Assembly (NCBI GenBank): GCA_947345935.1 | Contig: CAMZZN010000004.1 | Span: 1-64,000, forward strand | Source of the DNA: an uncultured Ruminococcus sp. | GTDB lineage: Bacteria > Bacillota > Clostridia > Oscillospirales > Ruminococcaceae | DNA length: 64,000 nucleotides | Direction of reading: 5' to 3' | Shown here: piece by piece, positions 54,837 to 63,279 of the stretch | How positions within the stretch are numbered: the stretch's first letter is position 1 | Layout: each line of letters begins with the position of its first letter | Position numbers and translations under genes: made by a program | The notes under the pieces: model-generated | The model's database searches: none | What the model was told of the DNA's origin: nothing | Seen by the model: only the letters and a program-made list of their open reading frames with translations

Positions 54837-55605
54837 AATAAAAAATGCATTTGCAGACGGAAAGGCATTTATACCGTTTATAACTTGCGGAGATCCCGAT
54901 CTGGAAACTACTGCGGAAGTAGTCCGTGCTGCTGCTGAAAACGGCGCCGATCTGATCGAGTTGGGTATACCTTTTTCAGACCCCACCGCAGAGGGACCTG
55001 TGATTCAGGGAGCTAATATCCGTGCTCTTACAGGCGGGATCACCACTGACAAGATTTTTGATTTTGTAAAGGAACTTCGCAAAGATGTTAAGATACCTAT
55101 GGTGTTCATGACATATGCAAACGTAGTTTTTTCCTATGGTACAGAGCGTTTTATGGCTAAGTGCCATGAAACTGAAATGGACGGCATCATTATTCCAGAT
55201 CTTCCGTTCGAGGAAAAAGGCGAATTTGCAGACGCTGCGAAGAAATATGGTATTGATCTTATTTCTCTTATCGCTCCGACATCCGATAAGAGGATCGCTA
55301 TGATCGCAAGAGAGGCTGAGGGATTTATTTATCTTGTTTCAAGCCTGGGTGTTACGGGTGTGAGAAGTGAAATAAATACAGATCTTGGAAATATTACAAA
55401 GATCATTCGTGAAAATACGGATATTCCTTGTGCGATCGGTTTCGGAATTTCAACGCCGGAACAGGCGAAGGCAATGGCTGCTGTTTCCGACGGTGCGATA
55501 GTAGGCTCGGCAATTATCAGGTTATTGGAAAAATACGGCAAATCTGCTGCCCCGTATGTAGGGGAGTATGTACGATCAATGAAACAGGCGGTTATGAACT
55601 TGTAA
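54829..55605 (+). CDS. trpA: Tryptophan synthase alpha chain
   Basis: 258 residues, TIM barrel cleaving indole-3-glycerol phosphate. [15 protein letters not shown], catalytic Glu in [20 protein letters not shown], catalytic Asp in [62 protein letters not shown]. It overlaps trpB by 8 bases; ATG 54829 lies behind AGGAG. Last trp gene; no clear terminator is seen after it. Confidence 0.98.
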   Translation: MSKIKNAFADGKAFIPFITCGDPDLETTAEVVRAAAENGADLIELGIPFSDPTAEGPVIQGANIRALTGGITTDKIFDFVKELRKDVKIPMVFMTYANVVFSYGTERFMAKCHETEMDGIIIPDLPFEEKGEFADAAKKYGIDLISLIAPTSDKRIAMIAREAEGFIYLVSSLGVTGVRSEINTDLGNITKIIRENTDIPCAIGFGISTPEQAKAMAAVSDGAIVGSAIIRLLEKYGKSAAPYVGEYVRSMKQAVMNL

Positions 55606-55674
55606 AAAAATAAAATTTGTTAATATTTCTGGAAAACTATTGTTTTTTATTATTATCTGTGATATAATGTGGCT

Positions 55675-56070
55675 ATGGTTGTAGCTATGACTGTAACAAC
55701 AATTAACACTGTCGTAATGACATCAACAGCAGCAACATCAGTAACAAGAGAGGTAGATAATGATTCTATTGCTCACGGTTGCGGCAATGTGAATGTTAAC
55801 AACTCATATTCTTATATTACCGGTAATGGTTTGTTTAATGGTGATGCAAGATGTGTTGCTTCAGGAAATACTAATAACAAATATTATTGGGATCATCAAG
55901 GTCTCTCTTCTTCTGTTCCTACATATTTTACAATACACGTAGGTGCATACCTGAATCATTTGAGTTTTACAGATCCCGCCGCTAAGTATTATGTTGAATA
56001 TCGTCAGTACATGAGTACTCCTGTCGGTACAATCAATCAAAATAATGCACCTGCCGGATGGAATTCCTGA
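55675..56070 (+). pseudogene. Remnant of a secreted protein (5' end lost)
   Basis: Up to 131 codons (open from GTG 55669). It starts within a few bases of a TTGTTT-17-TATAAT promoter-like sequence (55640-55668) and has no ribosome site. The first ~25 residues look like the tail of a signal peptide (TINTVVMTSTAATS), followed by a Asn/Tyr-rich exported-type sequence ending in QNNAPAGWN. Either the real start was lost by deletion, or the message is leaderless. I do not recognise the family. Confidence 0.45.
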
Positions 56071-56842
56071 CAAAATAAACGTCAGGGATATAAAATTTGA
56101 AACGGTAAAGGATGAAATATGGCACAAAATGCTCAATACATCCGATTATTATGATTCAGTATCAGGAAAAATGTTCTATTAAGACGGTATAGGCGAGGTT
56201 CTGTGTATTGATTACCAATCTGACCTTAATAATTCCAGAGCATACACAAGCGTTTCAGAAGTCAGCGTATCAAACGCTGTGGATGCAGTTGCCGGAAATG
56301 CTGTAAGTTACGTCGGCAGCAAAGACTGTACTATAGAGGCTTTTACTGATTCCGATGCAATGGTTTATCTTAATAATGCCGACAAAACAGCCGAGCGTTA
56401 CGAGAAAAGTGTTATTTCAAGAAGAAATGACTGTCAGATAGACGATTCAATGCGTGTTGTTGTTGAAGAAGACGGAACCCCCGGATATTACTACAGAGCT
56501 AACGTAACTAATACATATCTTGCAAGTGCATCTTTACTTCCTCAGGAAATGACCTTTGGATTTTTAACGGATTTTGACGCATGGAACATTGATGGCACTG
56601 AGGAATATGCCGGACGAGAATGTTATGTGATTTCAGGAAAAGCAAATGAGAATTATGGACAGAAGCTTGGTGTTGAAAAATTTACTTTTTATGTAGACTG
56701 TGAAACGGGAGTTCTCTTGAAATATATTGGTTATGACGAATCACAGAATATTCGTAGTTATATAATAACAGAAGATATCTCTTTTGACAATGTTCAAACC
56801 ATATATGAGCCTGACGTATTAGATTATAGTTTTACTGAATAA
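56045..56842 (+). pseudogene. Exported-type protein interrupted by a stop codon
   Basis: A frame starting at ATG 56045 (LPDGIPDKINVRDIKFETVK) is closed by TAA at 56180-56182 (GKMFY-stop-DGIGEV) and then continues in the same frame to 56842. The part after the stop reads as a beta-rich protein (DSMRVVVEEDGTPGYYYRAN, EMTFGFLTDFDAWNIDG, YVISGKANENYGQ, FTFYVDCETGVLLKYIGYD), reminiscent of LolA/outer-membrane-lipoprotein-sorting-like exported proteins. There is no signal peptide or ribosome site at 56045. The longest intact piece is 56279-56842 (187 residues). Most likely a decayed gene; a sequencing error at the TAA is possible. Confidence 0.6.
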
Positions 56843-56940
56843 TGTACTTTTCATTAAATGAACGCTTATATATTAAATGCAGTTTGCAATAGCTGATTTC
56901 TGGTTAAGGCGAATGCCTGATTATAAAATGTAAAAATTCA

Positions 56941-56973
56941 AGCCTGTGGATTGATTCCACAGGCTCTTGTTTT
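56941..56973. terminator. Terminator between convergent genes
   Basis: Stem AGCCTGTGGA/TCCACAGGCT with a 5-base loop, followed by CTTGTTTTTTATTTT on the plus strand, at the 3' end of the aminotransferase gene. Confidence 0.88.
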
Positions 56974-58254
56974 TTATTTTATTTCAGAGAGAAGTTTTTC
57001 AGCGCTTGCAAGCTTAACACAGATAACAAAAAGTTCCATTGCCTTTTCGAGATCCTCCATAGGGGGATATGTAGGAGCAAGCCTGATATTTCTGTCATCA
57101 GGATCAATACCGTATGGGAAAGTAGCTCCAGCGCCGGTAAGAGTAACGCCAGCCTCGCTGCATAGTTTTACAATACGCTTAGCGCATCCTTTCATAGCGT
57201 TGAAAGATATAAAATATCCGCCCTCAGGATTAGTCCATGAGCCGATTCCAAGGGGAGCGATGTACTTTTCAAGAGTCTTGCATACAAGTTCGAACTTCGG
57301 AGCAATTATCTCCTTATGTTTCTTCATATGCTCGCACATATTTTCAAAGCTTCCGAAAAATTTCACATGACGGAGCTGATTCATTTTATCGTAGCTGATA
57401 ATACTGATACCGAGATGTTTTTTCAACTCCTCGACGTTTTTCCTGCTTGCCCCCATTACGGCAACGCCTGCGCCGGGGAAAGTAATCTTTGATGTAGAGC
57501 CGAAAATATAGACGATATCTTCGTTTCCTGCTTTTTTGGCTTCATCCAGGATATTGAGTATCATGACAGGATTATCAGTAAGATGATGGATGCAGTAAGC
57601 GTTGTCCCAGAAGATCCTGAAGTCCTTTGCGGCAGGATGAAGATTTGCAAAACGTCTTACAGTCTCGTCGCTGTATGAAATTCCGTCAGGATTTGAGTAT
57701 TGAGGAACGCACCATATTCCCTTTACGGAATCATCTTCTGCAACAAGTTTTTCGATCATGTCCATATCCGGACCGGTTTTTGTCATAGGTATATTTATCA
57801 TTTCGATCCCGAAAAATTCAGTTACTTTAAAATGCCTGTCATAGCCGGGAACTGGGCAGAGAAATTTTATCTTATCGTATTGCGACCATGGAGTGCAGCC
57901 GAGGATACCTTTATTATAAGCGGTCTGAACAGCCCAGAACATAGCGTTAAGGCTGGAATTTCCGAAAATAATGACCTCGTCGTCGTCAACTCCTATCATA
58001 TCTGAGAAAAGCTCTTTAGCCTCAGGAATACCGTCAAGCATTCCGTAATTTCTTACGTCAATGCCGTTTTCGCTGACAAAATTGCCGTCGTTAAACAGGC
58101 TGAGCATATCAACGCTGAGTTCAAGCTGTTCTTTGCAGGGGTTTCCTCTTGCCATATTCAAGCAGAGCTTCTGAGCTTTGAAATCATCGTAGAGAGCCTG
58201 AGTTTCATTCTTGAAGCAGATAAGCTGCTCTTTGTTCATCTGAGATAAATCCAT
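56974..58254 (-). CDS. Class Ic aspartate aminotransferase-type PLP enzyme
   Basis: 426 residues. Fold-type I PLP enzyme of the class Ic aspartate aminotransferase group (MocR-like catalytic part without a DNA-binding domain). Seen: LNMARGNPCKEQLELS, YGMLDGIPEAKELF, IFGNSSLNAMFWAV, VPGYDRHFKV, PQYSNPDGISYSDE, WDNAYCIHHL, and the PLP Lys in GSTSKITFPGAGVAV. Likely transfers amino groups between aspartate and 2-oxoglutarate. ATG 58254 is preferred (AGGTGATG upstream); the frame extends to a TTG at 58275. Confidence 0.93.
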   Translation of the reverse strand: MDLSQMNKEQLICFKNETQALYDDFKAQKLCLNMARGNPCKEQLELSVDMLSLFNDGNFVSENGIDVRNYGMLDGIPEAKELFSDMIGVDDDEVIIFGNSSLNAMFWAVQTAYNKGILGCTPWSQYDKIKFLCPVPGYDRHFKVTEFFGIEMINIPMTKTGPDMDMIEKLVAEDDSVKGIWCVPQYSNPDGISYSDETVRRFANLHPAAKDFRIFWDNAYCIHHLTDNPVMILNILDEAKKAGNEDIVYIFGSTSKITFPGAGVAVMGASRKNVEELKKHLGISIISYDKMNQLRHVKFFGSFENMCEHMKKHKEIIAPKFELVCKTLEKYIAPLGIGSWTNPEGGYFISFNAMKGCAKRIVKLCSEAGVTLTGAGATFPYGIDPDDRNIRLAPTYPPMEDLEKAMELFVICVKLASAEKLLSEIK

Positions 58255-58432
58255 TTCCGGAACATCACCTTTCAAACCGAATTATCAAATCTGTGATTTG
58301 TACCAACTTAAAGTATACCATATCAGTGCTTTTTTTTCAAGTGACAATATAACAAATATTATTGTTTTAAATCGCATTTTTTTGTTATTTTCTTCATAAA
58401 AAGCAGTATGGCGTTCTTGCTGATAAAAAGCA

Positions 58433-58461
58433 TTGACAATTATTGATTTTTTATATATAAT
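58433..58461 (+). promoter_or_regulatory. Promoter of the transglutaminase-dockerin gene
   Basis: TTGACA at 58433-58438, 17-bp spacer, TATAAT at 58456-58461, 50 bp before the ATG. Confidence 0.88.
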
Positions 58462-58510
58462 ATAGTCATATAAAGAAATATCAGCGTGAATTGGGAAAGG
58501 AGGTCGTTTT

Positions 58511-59743
58511 ATGAAAAAGCTTTCAGCAACAGCTGTTTCCATCGTTATCGTCGGAATGACGGCTGTTTCACCCACCTGCTATGCCGGGAATAATTCATAT
58601 TATGCAGAAGAACAGTTATATGACAGTAGTTCCGGGCTTGGCGCTTTGTATTTTGATACAACGAATTTTTATGCGAATTACTCGGAAAATTCCTACAACT
58701 ATGGTACGTTTCTTGATGAAAACAACGTTCAGGTCTACATGGAAATGATGAAGCTGATCAATCCTTCTGTCGAAACCGTAACGGTTAAGCTGCCGAATCC
58801 TATAAAATTTACTGTTTCTACTCTGGATAATTCCTCGATGACAGATGAAGATATTAATATCTACAGGAATACTCTGTTTTCAAACTGCCGTCCGGGGATC
58901 GACTGCGCACTTTTTGATATTCCTGAACTTTTCTGGATAGATCTTGAGCAGATGGGCGTCAATATAAAGAACTACAACGTTACCCATAATATTCGACAGG
59001 GGAACTATACCATTGAGGCAAGCGAGATAACTTTTACACCTGCGTATTACAAAAATTATGGGTCTTTGGACGGCGTAATGGAATATAAACAAAAGCTTGC
59101 CGATACAGTTGCAGATTTCCCTGTTGAGGGAAATACACGTTATGAGCAGCTGAAAAGTATTCATGACTATATCTGTTCTTATACGTTTTATGATATCGGT
59201 TCGCCGTTTGCAAGTTCGGCAGTGGGAGCCCTTGTCGAGCCGGGAGCTGTCTGTGAAGCGTATGCTGAAGGCTTTAAGCTTATCTGTGACAGCCTTGATA
59301 TTCCGTGTGTGCTTGTTGTCGGTAATTTCAGCGATCAGAGCGATGAAGCCCATATGTGGAATTATGTCCGGATGGAAGACGGAAAATGGTACGCTGTTGA
59401 TCTTACCTGGGACGATCTTGACGGTTATGGCGGTAAAGAAGTTAAGTACCAGTATTTTCTGAAAGGGGCAGATACGTTTCTGACATCTCATACCCCCTCT
59501 GAAGAATTGGGATTTACTACATTTATATACCCTGAACTGGCAGAAAGCGCTTACGTTCCTGAAACAATTCTTGTGGGCGACGTAAACCATGACGGAAAGG
59601 TGAATACGGCTGATCTTGTATATTGTACAAAGACGGTTCTTGCAGTTCATAAGCCGGTATATTCCTGCGACGTTGACAACGATGGCACTACAGACGCTTT
59701 TGATCTTGTATACCTGAGAAAAATTCTTCTTGGACTTATATGA
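58511..59743 (+). CDS. Dockerin-bearing transglutaminase-like protein
   Basis: 410 residues, secreted. Signal peptide (residues 1-25, ending CYAG). Unassigned N-terminal region (~40-200). Transglutaminase-like core with triad Cys248 (PGAVCEAYAEGFK), His281 (EAHMWNYVRM) and Asp297 (WYAVDLTWDD). C-terminal type I dockerin (~353-410, two calcium loops: DVNHDGKVNTADLVYCTKTV and DVDNDGTTDAFDLVYLRKIL). Such domains are usually cysteine proteases or crosslinkers. The dockerin places it on a cohesin scaffold, where it could trim or link proteins. GGAAAGGAGG ribosome site; own strong promoter. Confidence 0.93.
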   Translation: MKKLSATAVSIVIVGMTAVSPTCYAGNNSYYAEEQLYDSSSGLGALYFDTTNFYANYSENSYNYGTFLDENNVQVYMEMMKLINPSVETVTVKLPNPIKFTVSTLDNSSMTDEDINIYRNTLFSNCRPGIDCALFDIPELFWIDLEQMGVNIKNYNVTHNIRQGNYTIEASEITFTPAYYKNYGSLDGVMEYKQKLADTVADFPVEGNTRYEQLKSIHDYICSYTFYDIGSPFASSAVGALVEPGAVCEAYAEGFKLICDSLDIPCVLVVGNFSDQSDEAHMWNYVRMEDGKWYAVDLTWDDLDGYGGKEVKYQYFLKGADTFLTSHTPSEELGFTTFIYPELAESAYVPETILVGDVNHDGKVNTADLVYCTKTVLAVHKPVYSCDVDNDGTTDAFDLVYLRKILLGLI

Positions 59744-59790
59744 ATACGCTCTAATAAAAATAGGTTTTTAAATATATTTTTCTGTAGCTA

Positions 59791-59819
59791 TTGACAAAAT
59801 TCTGCAAGTGATGTATAAT
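59791..59819 (+). promoter_or_regulatory. Promoter of metK
   Basis: TTGACA at 59791-59796, 17-bp spacer, TATAAT at 59814-59819, just before the SAM riboswitch. Confidence 0.9.
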
Positions 59820-59829
59820 ATAAATATAA

Positions 59830-59932
59830 CCTTATCAAGAGCGGCGGAGGAAACAGGTCCTATGAAGCCCGGCAACCTGACTGTATATCAGACAAGGTGC
59901 TAAATCCTGCGGTTTACCCGGAAGATGAGGAT
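59830..59932 (+). promoter_or_regulatory. SAM-I riboswitch (S-box)
   Basis: CTTATCAAGAGCGGCGGAGG, then AACAGGTCCTATGAAGCCCG, GCAACC, AAGGTGCTAAATCC, and the closing GGAAGATGAGG: all S-box landmarks in order. SAM binding should favour the terminator that follows and lower metK expression. Confidence 0.97.
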
Positions 59933-59945
59933 TTCTATTAAAATG

Positions 59946-59970
59946 AAACGCTCCGGTCGGAGCGTTTTTA
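59946..59970 (+). terminator. SAM-controlled attenuator terminator
   Basis: AAACGCTCCG/CGGAGCGTTT hairpin followed by TTATATTTT, between the riboswitch and the metK AGGAGG. Confidence 0.88.
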
Positions 59971-59990
59971 TATTTTCAGGAGGTTTTTTA

Positions 59991-61175
59991 ATGAGCAAAC
60001 GTTTTTTTACTTCGGAGTCAGTTACCGAAGGACATCCGGATAAAATATGCGATCAGATTTCAGACGCTGTCCTCGATGCAATTCTTGAACAGGACAAGTT
60101 TGGTCGTGTTGCCTGCGAAACAGCAGTCACAACCGGAATGATACTCTGTATGGGTGAAATTACTACGACGGCTGATATAGATATTCCCAAGATAGCACGA
60201 CAGGTAGTTTCAGAGATCGGTTACGACAGAGCAAAGTACGGTTTTGACGCTCATACCTGTTCTGTTCTTACCTCTATTGATGAGCAGTCGGCAGATATAG
60301 CGATGGGCGTAAACGAAGCGTTTGAATACAGAGAGGAAAACAACGAAAGCGACGGTCTTTCCAATGGTGCGGGAGATCAGGGAATAATGTTCGGATATGC
60401 CTGCAATGAAACACCGGAATTGATGCCGCTTCCGATATCTCTTGCGCATAAGCTCGCTCTTCGACTTACTGAGGTGAGAAAAGACGGTACGCTGCGTTAT
60501 CTTCGTCCCGACGGAAAAACTCAGGTCACTGTTGAATATGACGACGGCAGACCTGTAAGAATTGACGCCGTTGTTGTTTCGTCTCAGCATTCAGCAGATA
60601 TAAATCTTAGTCAGCTGCGCAGCGATATTGAAGAATTCGTTATACGTCCCGTAATTCCGAAAGAACTGTTTGATGAAAATACAAAGATTTTCATTAATCC
60701 TACAGGAAGATTTGTGGTTGGCGGTCCGCAGGGAGACAGCGGTCTTACCGGAAGGAAGATCATTGTTGATACATACGGCGGATATTCACGTCACGGCGGC
60801 GGAGCATTCAGCGGAAAGGATCCGACAAAAGTTGACAGAAGCGCTGCATATGCTGCAAGGTATATTGCAAAAAACATTGTTGCAGCCGGATTGGCGGACA
60901 AGTGTGAGGTGCAACTTTCCTATGCTATAGGCGTAGCAGAGCCTATTTCGGTTCTTGTCGATACGTTCGGAACGGGCAGAGTAGATGAGGACAAGCTGTC
61001 CGAGGCAGTTACAAAGGTATTCGATCTTCGTCCTTCGGCTATTATTGAAATGCTCGATCTGAGAAAGCCGCAGTACAGAAAGCTTGCGTCCTACGGTCAC
61101 ATGGGCAGAGAAGATCTGGGTGCAGCATGGGAAAAGACCGACAAGGCAGAGATTATTAAGGCAGCTCTTGCATAA
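59991..61175 (+). CDS. metK: S-adenosylmethionine synthetase
   Basis: 394 residues. Makes SAM from methionine and ATP. Seen: [46 protein letters not shown], the signature [14 protein letters not shown] followed by [24 protein letters not shown], and [17 protein letters not shown] 59991 sits 8 bases after AGGAGG; earlier in-frame ATGs lie inside the terminator hairpin. Confidence 0.98.
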   Translation: MSKRFFTSESVTEGHPDKICDQISDAVLDAILEQDKFGRVACETAVTTGMILCMGEITTTADIDIPKIARQVVSEIGYDRAKYGFDAHTCSVLTSIDEQSADIAMGVNEAFEYREENNESDGLSNGAGDQGIMFGYACNETPELMPLPISLAHKLALRLTEVRKDGTLRYLRPDGKTQVTVEYDDGRPVRIDAVVVSSQHSADINLSQLRSDIEEFVIRPVIPKELFDENTKIFINPTGRFVVGGPQGDSGLTGRKIIVDTYGGYSRHGGGAFSGKDPTKVDRSAAYAARYIAKNIVAAGLADKCEVQLSYAIGVAEPISVLVDTFGTGRVDEDKLSEAVTKVFDLRPSAIIEMLDLRKPQYRKLASYGHMGREDLGAAWEKTDKAEIIKAALA

Positions 61176-61185
61176 GGTGTATAAA

Positions 61186-61599
61186 ATGGAAACGAAAAAT
61201 TATGCGGAGATCCACATGAAAAATGCGGTTCTTATCGAAATTTTCAGCCGATATGCGGAAAATTATGTACTTGCGGAATTTATTGCGCCGGACGGTACGA
61301 TAAATCTTAAATTCAGGATGAATTCTCCTGTTGAGCCGCCGACTTGTTGTGAACATATTCTCAGTCTGCTTTTTGCGCTGTTTGAAAGTAATCCGGATAC
61401 GTCTGTCGGAAGAATATATATGTCCAATCAGAAAGAGATACTTCGTGAAACTGTTTACAGACTGGCGCAGGTGATGGACAGTTTCAGCGACGTTAGGCTT
61501 TCTATGCACATTGTAAAGAAGGATGAAAAGAATCCGGGTAAAGATATTACTCAGCATACTGAATTTACAATAACAAGAACAACAAGCAAAAGCTCATAA
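61186..61599 (+). CDS. Unknown protein downstream of metK
   Basis: 137 residues, soluble, probably co-transcribed with metK (10-bp gap, weak AAGGTG site). Sequence suggests an alpha/beta fold (ENYVLAEFIAPDGTINLKFR, CCEHILSLLFALFES, FSDVRLSMHIVKKDE). No family recognised. An ATG at 61216 is an alternative start. Confidence 0.75.
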   Translation: METKNYAEIHMKNAVLIEIFSRYAENYVLAEFIAPDGTINLKFRMNSPVEPPTCCEHILSLLFALFESNPDTSVGRIYMSNQKEILRETVYRLAQVMDSFSDVRLSMHIVKKDEKNPGKDITQHTEFTITRTTSKSS

Positions 61600-61640
61600 C
61601 GAAATTATTTAAGTTTTGTACATGAACATAGTAATCGCTA

Positions 61641-61676
61641 AAAAGCCGGCAGCAAGAAACTGCCGGCTTTTATTTT
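61641..61676. terminator. Terminator after the metK unit
   Basis: Stem AAAGCCGGCAG/CTGCCGGCTTT (61642-61652 with 61660-61670) and TATTTTG; the A-rich left side lets it act for the minus-strand recombinase too. Confidence 0.88.
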
Positions 61677-61695
61677 GTACTTGACTCTATTGCGT

Positions 61696-63159
61696 TTATA
61701 AAAATTCCACATTAAGTGACAGGTCGGAATCCTGCTTATTTTTATGCATTCTGATTGTTTTATTATAATATATTCTGCGTACAGCCGAATGGAGCAGTCT
61801 GTTCTTTTCTTCAGGACAGGATGAATTAAAATTCTCTATAACGCTTCTAAGTCCTTCAATAGCTTTATCAGCGGATAACTGAGGCGGATCCCGCTTGTCT
61901 GATATTTCCTTGACAGCCGCTTCAAGTGTTTTTATTTTCTCGTTTACTGCTCCGGAACGTTCGAGAAAGGTATTGATATCGTAAACTTCCTGTTCCAACA
62001 GATCATACATACGTGAAAGCTGACGTTTTGCCTTTGAAAGTTCAGATTCAAGGGCTGATCTTTTATCGGGTTCATTATTGGTTTTTACAACAGCCTTTTT
62101 TTTAAGTTCCTGAAAACGCTTTATACGGTAACGAAATGCCGCAAGCACTGCTTCGTCAACTGCATCAAATGCGGAGCTTACCGTTTTCCCTCTGCATTTT
62201 TGGTAAACGCAAAGCAGATGTTCGTGACCGCTGTTTGCGATAAATCTGCGTTTCATTTGATGAGTACAATTTTTACAGTACATTATCCCATGATAATAAT
62301 TAAGCAGAGTATCATTCGGGTGAAGCTGTGCAGCCGGATCTGTTTTTTTCTTCTGCTGAACGGCATTAAATATCTCTTCGCTGATAACAGGCTGGTGCAG
62401 TCCTTTGTAAAGCGTATTGCCGTTAGATTTGCTTTTCCAGCCTATTTTACCGCAGTACAGCGGATTTGTAAGTATCTTTTTAATACTCGGAGATTCCCAG
62501 TATTGACTTTTCCGGGGGCTGATACCCATGCGGTTCAACTCGTTGGCTATGTATTTCGCACCGTGACCGTCAAGATACATCTTATAGATCAGTTTTATTA
62601 TCTCAGCTTCCTCTGTAATTATTTCAAGCGTATGAACTTTAGGTTCAGGGTTGATTTTCCTGTAACCGTATGGTTCGGCGGCGCTGATATAATTTCCTTC
62701 TTTTATTGATGCAAGTCTGCCTGCCTGCATCCGACGATTGATAGTTTTGTATTCACGGCGGCTCATAAATAATGAGAATTCAAAGTATTCCTCGTCAAAC
62801 TCGTTATCTGGATCGTATGTCTTAGCAGGCGTAACTATCTTTGTATAAGAATTACGGAACGCCTGGGCGACAATGCCTTGATCTATAGTATCGCCTCTTG
62901 CAAGACGTTCCACCTCCACAACGAGAACCCCGGCATATTTTTTTTCGGCGACATCGGCAAGCAGAGACTGCATTTGCGGACGTGCGGCTATGCTGTCTCC
63001 GCTTACTATCTCCTTGTATATTTTTATAATATTCAGGTTTTGCCTTTCAGCAAGTTCAAGGAGCATATTCTGATGTCTGCTGAGAGTTTCCCCTTCGCCA
63101 CGGGCTTCCGCTTCAACGTCAGCTCTTGATTTTCGCAGATACATACAGTAATCCTTCAT
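61696..63159 (-). CDS. Large serine recombinase
   Basis: 487 residues. N-terminal resolvase domain with nucleophile Ser in MYLRKSRADVEAEARGEGE, EIVSGDSIAARP and VEVERLARGDTIDQG; recombinase domain (~160-260, EPYGYRKI, YIANELNRMGISP, ILTNPLYCGKIGWKSKS); zinc-ribbon (MYCKNCTHQMKRRF ... CVYQKCRGKT); C-terminal coiled coil (~340-450). It is of the kind used by phages and integrative elements, but no phage, conjugation or cargo genes flank it. It may be a domesticated or stranded integrase. An imperfect palindrome ATCCGGTAATGCCGGTAT (63199-63216) lies upstream. Confidence 0.93.
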   Translation of the reverse strand: MKDYCMYLRKSRADVEAEARGEGETLSRHQNMLLELAERQNLNIIKIYKEIVSGDSIAARPQMQSLLADVAEKKYAGVLVVEVERLARGDTIDQGIVAQAFRNSYTKIVTPAKTYDPDNEFDEEYFEFSLFMSRREYKTINRRMQAGRLASIKEGNYISAAEPYGYRKINPEPKVHTLEIITEEAEIIKLIYKMYLDGHGAKYIANELNRMGISPRKSQYWESPSIKKILTNPLYCGKIGWKSKSNGNTLYKGLHQPVISEEIFNAVQQKKKTDPAAQLHPNDTLLNYYHGIMYCKNCTHQMKRRFIANSGHEHLLCVYQKCRGKTVSSAFDAVDEAVLAAFRYRIKRFQELKKKAVVKTNNEPDKRSALESELSKAKRQLSRMYDLLEQEVYDINTFLERSGAVNEKIKTLEAAVKEISDKRDPPQLSADKAIEGLRSVIENFNSSCPEEKNRLLHSAVRRIYYNKTIRMHKNKQDSDLSLNVEFL

Positions 63160-63279
63160 ATCATCACTCCCTTTTTATTTGCCTTTGCTGCAAACTATCC
63201 GGTAATGCCGGTATAATGCTATTCCGTATCTCAGAAATATCAGATATGAATTCCTCAAAGCCCGGTTAGGACTTTTCAC

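Noticed and set aside
58880-59650. 256-codon open frame on the minus strand
   Set aside because: Antisense to the transglutaminase-dockerin gene; low-complexity translation without features.
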